Source: Blattamonas nauphoetae (taxonomy: Eukaryota > Preaxostyla > Oxymonadida). Taken from it: a stretch of 64,000 bases of DNA. The stretch lies in the NCBI GenBank assembly GCA_033064195.1, contig JARBJD010000127.1, forward strand, positions 124,001-188,000, read 5' to 3'. Below, piece after piece: positions 45,176 to 58,200 of the stretch (within the stretch, counting starts at the first letter, position 1; each line of letters starts with the position of its first letter). A program made the translations under genes and the position numbers. The notes below the pieces were generated by a model, which saw only the letters and a program-made list of their open reading frames with translations, made no database searches and had not been told where the DNA came from.

Positions 45176-48100
45176 ATGATTTCTTCCATCCCCTTTGTTC
45201 TGATCGTTCCTTCGTTGGTATACTCACTCTCTCCATCACCATGGCACACCGATTGCAAACATTTCACTGATTTTGCTGTAGTCCTGGATCAACGAAACTC
45301 AGCGTTGAACCACGAATCGTTCTCTCAACAACTCGACGTAAAGGTTCCAGACGATCGTTATTTTGCCCAAAACATCCATGTGTATTCGGATAGCCTGACT
45401 CTTTCAGGGTCAATCACGTCTATCTCTCACAGAAACAATTCACGAGACAACGCGTTGGAAACCAGATCACAACTCCAAAAGAACGAGAAATATCGCCGGG
45501 AAACGCAACTTTCTGTGATGTTTGATGTGTGGAACAGCACATTCCGACTTGACAATCTGCGATTCTATGCGAATACCCCCGACACAGCGGTTGGCTTGAT
45601 CCGATCATCGACATTTGTGGTTTCTCGTTGTCAAGTCACTTCAAGCTCAGAAACGTCTCCATTCATAATTGGGCATTCGGGAATGGAATCATCAGTGTTT
45701 GTGTCGCTTATCTCGAGCAGCCATCGCTCATCGTCAGAATCGCCGTCTCTGCTGCCTCTGGTGAGCGGACCAGCCTCCTTTCCTCCATCACCTCGCGATA
45801 GTTTGGCAGGCGGACATGATGCGGACACTTTTGGAGTTGGCTCAGTCTCGATAGTGGGAAGTGGTTTGAACCCAAAATCTCAGCATCTCGATGTTGGAAC
45901 AGGCCCGCTTTTTGATTTCGGGATGTCGGATGGGACTGGTCTGTGTGGGATTGTTGACTGCTCCGTGTCTCTGTCCACCTCTTCGCTGACCAACACGACA
46001 AGCACTCGCCTTTCATCGAGATCCGCTCCTTCGTGCTCCTTTCTGACCCAGCGACTGATTGGGGTGTCAGTGTCAGAATCGACGAATCATCTGAGCGGGA
46101 CAAGCGGAGTACCGTTGGACTGGGCAGTATCGTCTCTGCTGTCGAACTGTTCGTACTCGTCGTGCATCTCCAACGCTGCTCCCTCCCCAATCACCGAACC
46201 AATATATGATGAAATCGAGAACATCGACCTACACCGCTCCAAGTCATCACGCATCGAATATTACCCAAATTTCGGTGACCCCATCCAGAATGCAGTGTGG
46301 ATTGTCTCGTGTGGCTTTGATTCAATCGTCAGTAACATGATTGGTGGAGCAGTCGTTCTGAGTAACTATCTCGCCGCTGTTGTTGTGAAGGACAGTTCAT
46401 TCAAAGATTGTCTTACCACGTCTTCGATTTCGTTCGGAGGAGGGATTTGCGTCTCGTTTAGCTCCGATTCCAGCGATGGAGACACCTCATCATTCACTCT
46501 CTTCAATTGCAGATTCTCGAACAACAGTGCTATTACTGGTGGACATATTCATGTTCAGTATTACAAACCTGTGACAATCGCTAAGTGCACGTTCGCGGAT
46601 TCACAAACAACACCTGAGTTACGTTTCCCCCGAACTGTGTCAATTCACATCTTATTCGCTGGCGACTGCCGTTTGGACAACAGCACACTCACCAACAACG
46701 TGGGAAGAGAAGCTGGAGGGATCGGGTTCCAACAGGATGAAGCACTTGGCTCGATCATTCTATCAGGTGTCTTGTTCGAAGACAATGTGTGCACAAACAC
46801 CATGCAAAGCAATCGTGTCACTGATTGCATCATCTATGAAACCACAAGCCTCCCCAAATGTCAGTTCTTCGATTGCTTCTCGACATCAGACCAGCCTCAT
46901 TGTGGAACCAACAATGCCGAACAGCTTTTACCGAACTGGATTGGTCCATCAATCACCTCTGTCGAGCGAACAACACAGGCGAATGAAAATGGTGATGGCT
47001 TTGAGCTTTTGACGTCGTTTGAGGGAGTGTTCACAGGAACAAGAAGGAAATACGAAGTGACTTTCGAGGCTAAAGATGGACAGAGAGCGGTGATTGAAGG
47101 GGCATCGTTCACAAAGTCGACAGGCACGGGGAACGACTATATCTCATCAAGCATTCCGTCTATATCTCATCAAGTTTTGATCAGACCTTTACTATGTCCC
47201 TTAATACTTTTTTTCTACATCAGAGATTCATTGTTAGAGGCTAATCACATCCTTATTATCAGGCATTTGTCATCTGTCCCACTGACCTCAGCTTTCAGAG
47301 ACCTCAGCTTTTTACCACAGTTGAATAGTGAGCACGGTCGGCTGCAGAGAAAAACAGCAACTTTCAAAAAATGAAAGTTAGAAAAGATCGACCTCCGAAA
47401 CAAAAGGGTAGAGATCGCTATTTAAGAGGTGTTTCTATTTGAACAGACACTCTAGAAGCGCTGGGAGCATTGAATATCAGCAAGATTGTGTTGGATTCCT
47501 GGTATTTTGAATGATTCCTAGAAAAATTGAACCTCCGAAATAGGAGTCTGACCTCAGCCCCAAAAAAGGGAGCTGAGGTCAACGGACCTCAGAACATGCC
47601 TGTTCGACCTCAGCTAGCAAACGTCTGCTTATTATCTTCATCTCAGTATATTTCTCGTTTTATTCGATTCTTTGATGCAAAACATTTCCTTCTGTAGTTT
47701 CAAACCCAAAACGTTGATCAAGCCATTGATTATTTTTTCCTCATCCTAGCTTGATCCAACGAAAATGAAGTGTCAACAGAGCCGAGTCCGTCGGTTCTGC
47801 AATCTCGTCCAAAGTGTTCGGTTGGGGGGAGAAACCAGGATCGAGCGTCGCCCCCAATCTGTCCTGCCTTCCCCTTTGTCCACCTCGAACAACCCGTCGT
47901 CGTCGCTGCAATCGGACTGGTCAGCGTCGGACGATTGGAGAGTGTTCGTGTTCTTCTCTTTCCTTTCTTCTTCAACTGTCCCGTTCCTTCCATCGTGTTC
48001 GATTGGCCAACACTACACTAACTCCTCTGTTCTTGTGAGTCCGTCGTCATACCGATTCTGATTGTTCCTTCCACCACATCCTCAGCTTGTCCTGTTCTTT

Positions 48101-51100
48101 CTTCTCTCCCTGCTTTTCAGTCCATTCCGCCAGATTCCTCATTTCGTCTGAAGAGAACGAGGAAGAGATGGAGGGAGAAGGAAGAAAGAGTGATAACAGA
48201 GAGGAATCGAGAGAAGAACGAAGACATGAAGGAAGAACAAGAACGAGAGCATCTCCAAACCAGTCATCAGCTGCTTCGAGAACCACATCATCACCTGAGC
48301 GTCCTGAATCTCCTTCTCCAATCGCCCAATCACCTGCTCTCCCTCCCTCTCCACAACAACCCTCTCCGCTCTGGCATCTCCATCTCCCAACGCTGTCTTT
48401 CCTCATCCATCACACTCGTCAATGTCACTTCCTTCTTCCGAACCCAGACATTCCCATCCACCAAACGAGATGTCTGCACAGGTTCAACGAGCTTGTTCTT
48501 TTTCACTTCCGCTTTCTCCTCTCCCTCAACCAATCCTCCTTTCCTTCCCGCCTTCTCCAAGTCTGCGATCCTCGGAGTGCGTGGTCGGGCTGATCCAGCA
48601 CTCCCTCTTCCCGTGTTCATCATTCGTCTCTTCTGAACCTCAACACTTCCCTCCTCCATCAACCCTGTCCCCTTCTTCCGTGTCATTCGCGTGAACTCCT
48701 TTCTTCGCTTTGGCTTCACAGATCGTGTGAGGAGATGATGTTGACTCCTGTTTCGGATGTTCCGATTCTCTTTCAGCACTGACAGCTCGTCCTGTCGCTT
48801 CTTGTTCTCGGATTGTTTGTTAACGCACCACTCAACTTGATGCGAACGAGGATGGGCGAGCTTTGAAGTTGATCGGGAGAAGAGGGATGGTGGGAGAAGC
48901 TGGGGCAGAAGGGGGATTCTGTCTCCCATCCATTTCTTCACCTTTCTCTTCTGCTTCTTTCTCAACGGCTTCAGTCTTGCCGTCCTCGTTCTCGTCGTCC
49001 TGCTTCGCCCATACCACAAAACTCAACCGACTCTTCTTCCTTCTCAAGTCAAACTCCATCTCCGATTCCACTTTTCGCTTTCTCTCTTCCTCGTCTTACT
49101 TTTCTCTTTCAGAAGCCACGTGCACATCCACAACTTGCTCTGAAAACGCCAGCTTCGCGTGATGTAAGCCTCGTGTTGGGGTGAGCGGCGAAGTCGGAGG
49201 GAAGAGCTTGGCACTGTTCGTCGAACTGTGCGTCTGAGCGAGGGGAGACGACGAGACAAGATGATCCGAAGAGAGATCCTGTGAGTTGTGGAGAGCGGAA
49301 TGAAAGAAACAATCAATGGCTTGATCAACATATTGTATTTGAAACAACAGAAGTGAGATTATTGCACCAAAAATATCGAAAATTGAGAGAAATAGACTGG
49401 AATGAAAAGAAGAATGATATGTTGAGTCGGAAAAAGGGCAAGGGTGGACTTTCTGGGCCAAAAAACTCTAAGTAGTGGCAAAAAAGTTGTGCTCGGCGGG
49501 AGTCGAACCCCGAGCACAACAGTCGACAGAGGGGTTGGCTACCGCTAGGCCAAACGCGCCGCACGTTCACTTCCAAAAAATCGGTGTCTTGAAGGGAAAA
49601 CGACCATAGATCGTCACTTCACGATACATCATGATTAATCGCAATGTTTTGATAAATTTTGTAAAAATACCAGTCATAATAGTGAAATGATTCAAGATAG
49701 CGAAAAGGTGAAGTGATATAGTTCGCCGATCGCCCACATCAAACATGATCGAATGAGCGTGACAGTCTCTGAGACGATCTTGACACTATTCTCACCATTT
49801 TGAAACGAATACCCGTTTTCAACTTTATATGCCACATTATTTCGAGAGAATAGCCTAGTTAAACAATAAAGTCACAACGCACCTCGATCACCTGTGGCCC
49901 AGAAAGTCCACTCGTGCCGGAAAAAGAGCGACATCAGAAAAGAAGAAAAGACAATTAAGGGACATAGTAAAAGTCTGATCAAAACTTGATGAGATATAGA
50001 TGGAATGCTTGATGAGATATAGTCGGTCCCACAGGCACGGTCACTATTCCAGTCAACAATCCAAGCGTTCCATCCCTCTCATCTTCCACAAAGTACTATA
50101 TCGTTGATGTTCAGAAGAGCGCATCTCAATCAACAAGCAACGAGATGGTGTTTGAAGGAGAGACCGAGCCAGACTGGACGTGGTGGCACCACACACCCGA
50201 AAGCCGAGCAGGGAGCATGGTTGGGCTGTCGTTCTCAACACCGGCTGGGCCGACACTGACCAACATCGAAGCCAATCTGAACTCATCGAACGTGAACGAA
50301 GCGATTGTGTCTGTGAAAGTCGACTCCATCTACGCTGGTTCCTTCGATCTCGTTCTTTTCGATACTTCAGATTCAGAACAGACACCGATCTCGATAGGAC
50401 CATTCTCATTCTCTTCCTCGTCCACTCCAACGACATCGTCGCACACTGTGGTGATTCGTCCGTCTGGTCTGTTGTGGTATGGGAAGACATACACAGTGAA
50501 GACACTCTCATCGCCAACACTTTTTGTCGTGCACTCTTCTCCCACATTCCAAATCCCGTCTCTCCTCCGAGCAGCTTCCTCGTCGCTGAACCTCGGAAAT
50601 CTCGATGAAGTGATTCTCAGTCTCACTGCATTTGGATTCCCTGTATCGACACCGATCACGCTGACCATTGTCGATGTTGATGACAACGACGATCCAAAAG
50701 GCTCGACTTTCGAACTCACCGGAATGACCTCGGCGACAGAAGATTCACCACACATTCTGGCAACTCTGGTTGAAGTGCACAAGCTCCAACATGTGAGGCG
50801 ATTCGAAATCACACAATGTGACATCACTGGTCGGAAGACAGTTTTGAATGGCCGCGTCTTCTTTCGTGTTCCTCATCGTCCAACACTCACGGGAGTTGAT
50901 TTCTCGTTCGCCACAACTTCGCACACAACCTATTATCTCATTCTGAATGGAACGGATCTTCCTGTTGGCGAGACATTCATCGTCTCACTTGATGGCTTCG
51001 ACGAAAAAGTGGAAGTGACATTCACCACACCAAATGGAGGCTTGTCAACTGAACTGGCACTCGGATGGTCGGACACTCTCCAATTCGACACTGTCTATCC

Positions 51101-53213
51101 TCTTCTCTCGGTGATCCACAAAGGGTTGTCGGGTTTCGTGATGCCTTTCACTGATCTGACACTCCACACAAAACCGTGTCCGAATCCGTTGATTCTGTAT
51201 GCGACAGACTCTGAGAATTCAGATCCGAAGTTCTGTGGAGCTGTGGAGCGTCCGTGCTCGTCTGTGGATGTTGCTTGGACGATCGTGGAAGCATTCTCGG
51301 CACGAGCAGTCTCACTCGTTCTGATCAATCAGTTGCATCTTCCCTCTCCAATCTCAATCGGAGCTGGACAGGGTGTCGTCGTCAAACCACATCTTCTCCC
51401 TCCGACACTCGTCGTCCCCTCCACGGCATCTCTCACAGACGCGACTAGCTTGGTCTCTGTCGCTGGGACACTCAGTTTGAAGGACGTTAGCATCAAAGTC
51501 CTCGTTGATGCTCTGTCGTTTGTTCTGTTTGATGTGGAGGGTGGGAAGTTGGTGATGGAATCTGTGCACGTTTCTGGTGTTCCATCCTCTTCTGATCTGT
51601 TGGATGGGATTGAAGGGTTGTGCTCGTGGGAGACTGGACTGATCAAACTGCACGATGCTGAGATGGAGACCCATTCGTGCGAGTTCTCGTCGATTGAGAT
51701 GGGCGAGATTTGGATGGAGTCGAGCAATCTGTCGCTGACTTCGACGCAGATTCTGAGCAATGGAGCTCGATTCTCATTGTTCCCGTCCGCTCAGCAAGAT
51801 GTGATGTGCAAATCTGGAAACATCACGATTCTTCCCTCTTCTTCAGACACATCAGAAGATCGTTGGATCTCGTCAACGTCAGAATGTTCAGTTGTTCTGA
51901 ATGGAAGTGAGCTGAAAACGCCTCATTTTGTTCCTTCGCTTGATACGAACAAAAGCAAAAGCACGCAATCGAAGAAGAAAGACTCATTCTCAGTTTCGAT
52001 TGTTGGATCGAAATTGATTCCTTGCGATCTGAAACTGGAAGTGTCTGAATCGTCGTCTTCCTCACATTCATTGCAATCGAACAAAGTTCCAGTTCTGATT
52101 CCCCTCTCTTTTTCATCAGTTGACTCGTGGAACGAAACACACATCACCATGTCGATCGCCTCGTCGTCTCTGTCGTCTTTGTCGTTGAACGAGAAATGGA
52201 CAGCTTGCATCGTGTTTGGAATGGACCAACACACCGACTCGTTCGTCTTCCTCGAAACACTCAAGGAACGGAAAGCGGAAGCACTCCGAGAATCTCTTCG
52301 CTGGCTGATTCCCGTGATTGTCTGTTCAGTTTTGCTTCTTCTTGCCGTCCTCATTGTCATTGTCGTCCTCGTCTGGCGTCGAAAGAAACAACCCACATCA
52401 TCGAACACAGAAAAGTCATCAGCCGAACAAGAACTGGCTGAGGACGTTGTGGTGAAGGTGGAAGTGGAAGAGACGATGCACCGTTCGACGGAAAACGTGA
52501 TCGGAGAGAAGAGCGACGAAGACGGGCGATTTGGGCTGATGCAGCACAATCCTTCTCCAACCATCGAACACGGAAACGTGACAGCGAAAGAGGGAAGCAA
52601 GATGGGGATACAAGTTGAAGCGATGAAGTGCCAGGACGATTTTGGGATTGTGATGGTCAACGACGCTGACACGTTGTTTAACAAACTGCACACGGAACAC
52701 GCTGATCTCGGTCCCAACAAAGCTCTCATTCAGCGACAGATTGTGTTGGGATTGCAGAAAATTACCGAACAAAACACTCTTCTGCACATCGCTGCAAAGA
52801 TCTCATCTCATTCAATCCTCCTCGATTCAGCAACATCTGTCCTCTTCAAGATCGACACTTCTCATTCCAATCTTGACCAGGTTCCGACGAACAATCTGCG
52901 AGTGAAGGATGATGTGGAAGAGATTCGTTGGCGAGCACCTGAGCAGGGGGAGAAGGAGGGCGAGGTCAGTGCCGCAGTCGACAATGTAAAGGCTCCAATT
53001 TTTCGGCTTGGCTTGATCTTGTGGGAGATTGAGACTGGACAAGTGCCATTCGGGGAGATTGATGCAGTGAATGCTCATCGTCAGCTGGCAGCAGGAATCT
53101 CTCTCCCTCTCCAAAAGATCGCAGATTCGTCGATGCGAGACTTAATTGTGGAATGTTTGCGAGTTGATCCTGACGAACGCCATCAACTTACAGACATTCT
53201 TTCCAAACTTTAG
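45176..53213 (+). CDS. Giant surface beta-helix pseudokinase gene, split by a 2.9-kb transposon
   Basis: ATG at 45176 opens a signal peptide (MISSIPFVLIVPSLVYS). Beta-helix repeats (FGGGICVSF, FSNNSAITGGHIHV, REAGGIGFQQ) run to about 46950. Ig-like repeats follow after the insertion, then the Cys motif (KFCGAVERPCSSV, near 51230), a transmembrane helix (WLIPVIVCSVLLLLAVLIV, near 52310) and a kinase-like end (SHSILLD...VLFKI, RWRAPEQG, LGLILWEIE, LIVECLRVDP) lacking HRD Asp and DFG. The stop is TAG 53211-53213. The element at 47129-50030 splits it. Dropping the element and one 9-bp duplication gives KSTGT-VTIPVNN and one 1708-aa frame with no other lesion. Left in place, translation ends at 47374, inside the element. 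Confidence 0.85.
47730..49460 (-). pseudogene. Unidentified gene-like sequence inside the 2.9-kb transposon
   Basis: Protein-like stretches on the minus strand succeed each other in different frames: SSDHLVSSSPLAQTHSS (near 49250), KVESEMEFDLRRKKSRLSFV (near 49050), CVNKQSENKKRQDELSVLKE (near 48800), RIADLEKAGRKGGLVEGEE (near 48560) and GRLEKEIQDAQVMM (near 48310). The frame changes may be introns or decay. The composition suggests a coiled-coil or nuclear protein. I made no exon model. Confidence 0.35.
49487..49562 (-). tRNA. tRNA-like sequence, probably not functional
   Basis: On the minus strand, A-box TGGCCTAGCGG and B-box GGTTCGACTCC are good and a T-run follows the 3' end, as for RNA polymerase III. 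However, the acceptor stem (GCGCGTT against CGAGCAC) and most of the T stem do not pair. The anticodon arm is ambiguous. Confidence 0.35.
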
Positions 53214-53866
53214 GCTCAACCGAATCCACCCCAAAACCAGACATGAAGGATTGTCCGCCAATCCCTTTCTTCACTTCACGGATGGATGTTTCCACTTCTT
53301 TTTGCGTTCACTCTGTCACCAACCGGTATCGTGGAACAGAGTCTGTTTCTTCATTCACCCTTCCTTCCACCATGTTTCATCCACATCATCCTGTTCTTCC
53401 TTTCCCATCTTCTTTCTGCGCGTATGTGGTTTTCTTCTTTCAACTTGTCACTCTTTCTATTTCTTCTCGGTTTTGACAGTTTCAGTAATTGAGTTGTGTT
53501 TCAGCGCGTTTCTCTCTCATTTTCTCACTCTTTTTGATTTCTCCTTCGATTCCCACCCCATGTCTTCACACATTGAATTGTGTTGCCTGACATGGTTTCT
53601 GCCTCATGTTGAAGGACAGAGGACTCTTGTTTGTGTCGGGAACGAAGATTGTTGACATCTCGTTCCATCACATCACATTTCAAGATTGGCCCGTCGAGTT
53701 ACTTCACTCCTGACTTTATTCTTCCTCAAGCCACGATCAACGAAAACAATGTGAAGTGGAGAGATTCGAGAAGAATCATGAATTAAGATTGTGTGAATGC
53801 CGAAAGGAAAAGAGATCGCTCACCGAACAAACATAGTCTCACATCAACAATGGTCACACGAATCTA
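53214..53866. other. Intergenic
   Basis: T/C-rich 3' flank of the surface gene. Open stretches at 53146-53655 overlap the gene end and have no motif. Confidence 0.5.
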
Positions 53867-55266
53867 TAGTAGTAAAATAACCCGGCGAGGGTAAAATAAC
53901 CCGGGGTGAAAACCCCCTTTTTTGGACCCCTCTTTCCGTCCATCCCATATTTCTCGGAACCATAATTTTTTTGGGTCCCACTTTTTTTTCCATAATGTTT
54001 GTCTCAACTCCGAGTATCCATCGACGTAGAAATCGAACCTCCAAAATAGGATCCTGGGCCGGGGGTGCCTATTTCGGAACCATATTTTGGTCTATTTTTG
54101 ACCCATTTTTGGCTCCTAAATAGGAGGTCCTTAACATTTAAGCTTAGAGGATCCGAACTTCACGACCACTTTTCTCCACGCCTGTTCAAAATTTAGCTTT
54201 CTCGTTTCATTTCTGGTTGTTTGGGATGTTTTTCTTTCGAAATCACAATTTTTTGAAAAGTGAAAAATCCTGGGGGGACCTGGGTGGAAATTTAGGGTCA
54301 AAAACTGATTTCCCTGTATAATAAGCTTAGGGATCTGAAAACTTGTTTTGATCATATTTCCATAACCAGACATAGTTCCGACATGAAGTTTTCACCAATA
54401 TGGATGTTTTGTTGGATACTAATGTTTACTGAAAATTTTGAGAAAAATCCCCTTGCGGCAGTTGAGATACTTTTGTAGGTTTTTGGCCATGGTTCGAAAG
54501 GAGAGCTGTCACTTGACATGGGATGATGCACCCGCCTCCAAATTTCGTCAAAATGATGCAGACACAATCAGGATCGAATCTAAAAGCTCAAATTGGTTAG
54601 AATCGTGCTTGGGAGGAGAGTAGTTGGGGTTGATTCTAAGAAAACTACGAAAACTAGAAAAAACTCCAAAATAGGAGGTCTTCGACAATTTTCAAAAATT
54701 TCAGCAAAATATAGTATCCAACAAAACATCCATATTGGTGAAAACTTCATGTCGGAACTATGTCTGGTTATGGAGATATGATCAAAACAAGTTTTCAGAT
54801 CCCTAAGCTTATTATACAGGGAAATCAGTTTTTGACCCTAAATTTCCACCCAGGTCCCCCCAGGATTTTTCACTTTTCAAAAAATTGTGATTTCGAAAGA
54901 AAAACATCCCAAACAACCAGAAATGAAACGAGAAAGCTAAATTTTGAACAGGCGTGGAGAAAAGTGGTCGTGAAGTTCGGATCCTCTAAGCTTAAATGTT
55001 AAGGACCTCCTATTTAGGAGCCAAAAATGGGTCAAAAATAGACCAAAATATGGTTCCGAAATAGGCACCCCCGGCCCAGGATCCTATTTTGGAGGTTCGA
55101 TTTCTACGTCGATGGATACTCGGAGTTGAGACAAACATTATGGAAAAAAAAGTGGGACCCAAAAAAATTATGGTTCCGAGAAATATGGGATGGACGGAAA
55201 GAGGGGTCCAAAAAAGGGGGTTTTCACCCCGGGTTATTTTACCCTCGCCGGGTTATTTTACTACTA
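53867..55266. mobile_element. 1400-bp fold-back DNA transposon
   Basis: Two 554-bp arms (53867-54420 and 54713-55266) are inverted and almost identical; I noticed a single mismatch. They enclose a ~290-bp unique centre. Both ends read TAGTAGTAAAATAACCCGG going inward and are flanked by TA (53865-53866, 55267-55268). A TA duplication is typical of Tc1/mariner-type elements, but the long arms make the family uncertain. The apparent peptides of the two arms are the same sequence read twice and are not genes. Confidence 0.85.
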
Positions 55267-58200
55267 TACGGCGAATGATAATACCCAGATTGTCCCCCAA
55301 ATTGTGGATTGGTTGGAGAAGGCCCGCCGAACAATGGATGATGGAACTGATCATCGTGTTGATTGCGTGGAACATCTCCAAACCCACCCCGCTGACGACG
55401 ACCTCCTCGATTTCGAGGCCGCGGTTGACCACGAAACACGTCGGGCTGATGACGATTTTGTCCAATTGGATGCTGCTGTTGAAAACCGAATCCTCCAAAT
55501 GGATGAGCACCGAACGGAGCAGGAGGAGGATTCAGTGGCTGGTGAACTGTCTGCCCAAACACCCCAAATGGAGGGTTGAACCTGACAACCGGAAGACCAC
55601 CGAACCCAACCGCATTGGGGATCGTTCGATCGTCAGGGTGTTGGGTGTTTGCTCCTCTCCACTTGTTCAGAAAGTCCAGCGAGAACGAGTCAAGAGCGAG
55701 GTCGCTTCGGTCTTCCATCCCTTCTGAACTCAGTGCCAGCACAAACTGCTTCACTTGTGGGTTGAATCGATTGTTCCACATCTCGAACAGGTCACGGAAT
55801 CTGGAATGATGATTCAGCGACGATGGGATTGAGTCCAGACGAACAAGAGCGATGGAGAGGACGGAGAGAAGAGAGGAGAGAGGAGGGGTGGAGAGAGTGG
55901 ATGGAGTGTCTGTGTTGATGAGAGACAGAACGAGTGAGAGGAAGATGTCCAGAAGTTGCGAATGCTCGTCCTGCTGGGAACGAATTGTTACTCTGTCTGG
56001 CGACGAAGGCACAACAATTGTGAGAACTCGAGTGAGGAAGGGAGCGAGTGGAAGGAGTGTGGAAGCAGGGATGTCAGCAGTGGAGCCTGGAAAGATCATT
56101 TTGTGGAGTGTGAGGAAGAGCTGTTGGGGTGATATGTGTCGGTCTTTCTGAGTGAGACTGATGACAAATGGATCGTCCGATTTCAGAGCTTGTGATGAGC
56201 TCGCATTTCTCTTCTCCAAAATGAGACAGATTGTCTTTGCTGCTTCCTTTGCGATGCCAAGAACGAGATTCTCTTTCAGTTTTCGAAAGATTTGATGGAG
56301 TGATTGTATTTCTTCGAGGTTGGCAGAGAGAAGGATGGAAGCGACGATGGACGGGAGTGGTTGTTGGGTGACGGATGATTCGTGAATGCCTCGGAAAGGA
56401 GCAGTGGCTCTGCTGATCGAGAAAGGCGTTGTGGTGTTTCGGGTTTGCTTTTCGATTCGCTGTAGAGCCAGCAGGATCGAGTGAAGAAGAGAGAGATCGG
56501 TTGTCACTGCCAGCGACACCAGCGAGTCGATGACTGGTGTTGGGTCGAATGACTTGGACTTCATCAGAAACCGGAACACTTTCAAACACGAATCGACAAT
56601 CTGCGACGTCACATCTTCATTCCCCACAGCACATCCCTCCTCCACTCCTTCCCGACGAAGAGGAGCAATTGTTCGAAGAGTGTTGATGACAAGATCCCGC
56701 ACATCTGGATTAGGCTCGATCAACCTCATTGAGGGAGGTGGAAGCGTCATTTCTTCGACAGAGTTCCCGAAGTGAGCCAGCGCTTCTGCGACCAGCGGAA
56801 GATTGTTGAAATGACCAGCCAACTCGACAACGCGATTGAAGGCATCAGGAGTCGGGTCGAGATGGAAATTGAAATTGGGAGTTGATCGGATCTTGGGAAC
56901 AGACAAGATGAGAAGTGCTTGTGCGTCGTTCTCTGCGTTCATCAGTTCATTTTCGATTTCTGGCAGTTCGCTCGAAACAACAACCGTCTGTGTCAGAAGC
57001 TTCCATTTCTTATCGCCCTCAGCTGTTCTCAGCCTCTCCGCGATTGACGTCTCGAATTGTGATGCTCGTGGCGTTGGTCTTCCGAACGAGTGAGTCACGG
57101 GCCCGGAGGAGGAACTCACGGGACCAGCTCGATAGAAACGCTCGACCACTTTTCGCATTTGGGTGAGGAGAGCGATGGGAGTGTTGTAGGAATTCACTGT
57201 CGCCATCTCCACCAAGCACTCCACCTGTTGTGTCAAAGTGTGGGGGTCGAACAGGGCCTTTGATCGTGTCCATGTGTTGAACGACGACAGAAACTGGGTT
57301 TGGGATTCTGGTCCAAGAAATGGGAAGAGATGAATCAAGATGGTTTCTCTTCTCCCCTCGTCTGTTTGACTCACGTTCGGTTGCCAAAAAGAATGGCTGA
57401 AGGCGAGGTTGATTTCGATGTCGGCCAGTGCTGTCAGTGCAGTGAGTGCAGATGGTCTGCTGCTGTCGTTCCACACACTTGGCTGTTCTGACAATCGACA
57501 CAGTTCGGGAGAGAAGAAGGGGAAGGAGTGAGGGAGTGTTGTGGTTGAGTGAAATGCATTCACAAGACAACTTGCGAATGGAATCCCAAGCATGAGTGCT
57601 AAGTCAAGGGAGTCGAATGGTTCTGAACAGGTTAGTCTTGACATCAATGCAGCACAACAACGTGCTTCGGCACAAATCGATTGGGTACCAGTTCGAATGT
57701 GATTGGTTTTTCCAGTCTCGTGAGATTGTCTCGAAGTGAATGCATCGCTGATAGGGAATGTCGTTGGAGTGGCGAAGAGGAGGGCCTCGGTGTGAGGTGT
57801 GGACAGGCCAAACTGGTTCGAGAAGACAGACACAGCAGCTGTCGACAGCTCGTCGTGAGTGCTCGCAGCAGAGAGAACGAGGAGAGTGAGAAGAAAGTGC
57901 GGGAGAGGGTTGAAGGCATCGCGGGGCAGTGATAGATCCATCTTCATTTCCGCAATCGCTTTGAGCAGCACAACCCAATTCTGAGTCGCTCGACCAAAGT
58001 CCAGACAGTGCGGTTCGGATGACGAACCGGATACCACGCGAACTGAACTCACTGCTGTCGAAATGGCGATGTCCAAAATGTGTTCAACATGTGTTTCGAC
58101 AAATCTGCGGAAGAAGGCAGGGTTTGTGCTGGCCATGCGGATGAGGGAGCTGGCAGGGTCGGTGAACGAGCGAGGGGAGAGGAGGGAACGGAGAGGGAAT

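Larger units (their letters stand above)
47129..50030. mobile_element. 2.9-kb DNA transposon (Mutator- or Merlin-type ends) carrying gene-like sequence
   Basis: Flanked by exact ACAGGCACG copies (47120-47128 and 50031-50039). The ends are inverted repeats of about 85 bp: GGGAACGACTATATCTCATC at the left, GGGACCGACTATATCTCATC inverted at the right. Each arm contains two CTATATCTCATCAAG copies, the same design as the 545-bp element at 2263. No transposase is visible. The minus strand of 47730-49460 has protein-like reading in several frames, as for a spliced gene: basic, Arg/Lys/Glu-rich pieces such as KQDDENEDGKTEAVEKEAEE and RLEKEIQDAQVMM. I cannot identify this gene. A tRNA-like stretch lies at 49487-49562. 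Confidence 0.85.

Noticed and set aside
48087-48636. Plus-strand open frames inside the 2.9-kb element
   Set aside because: Opposite-strand shadows of the basic, Glu/Arg-rich minus-strand sequence.
49487-49562. Functional tRNA gene
   Set aside because: The internal promoter boxes are good, but the acceptor and T stems do not pair. Listed only as tRNA-like.
53844-55002. Matching pairs of peptides on opposite strands
   Set aside because: They are the two arms of the fold-back element read inward, so the duplication is structural and not a gene pair.
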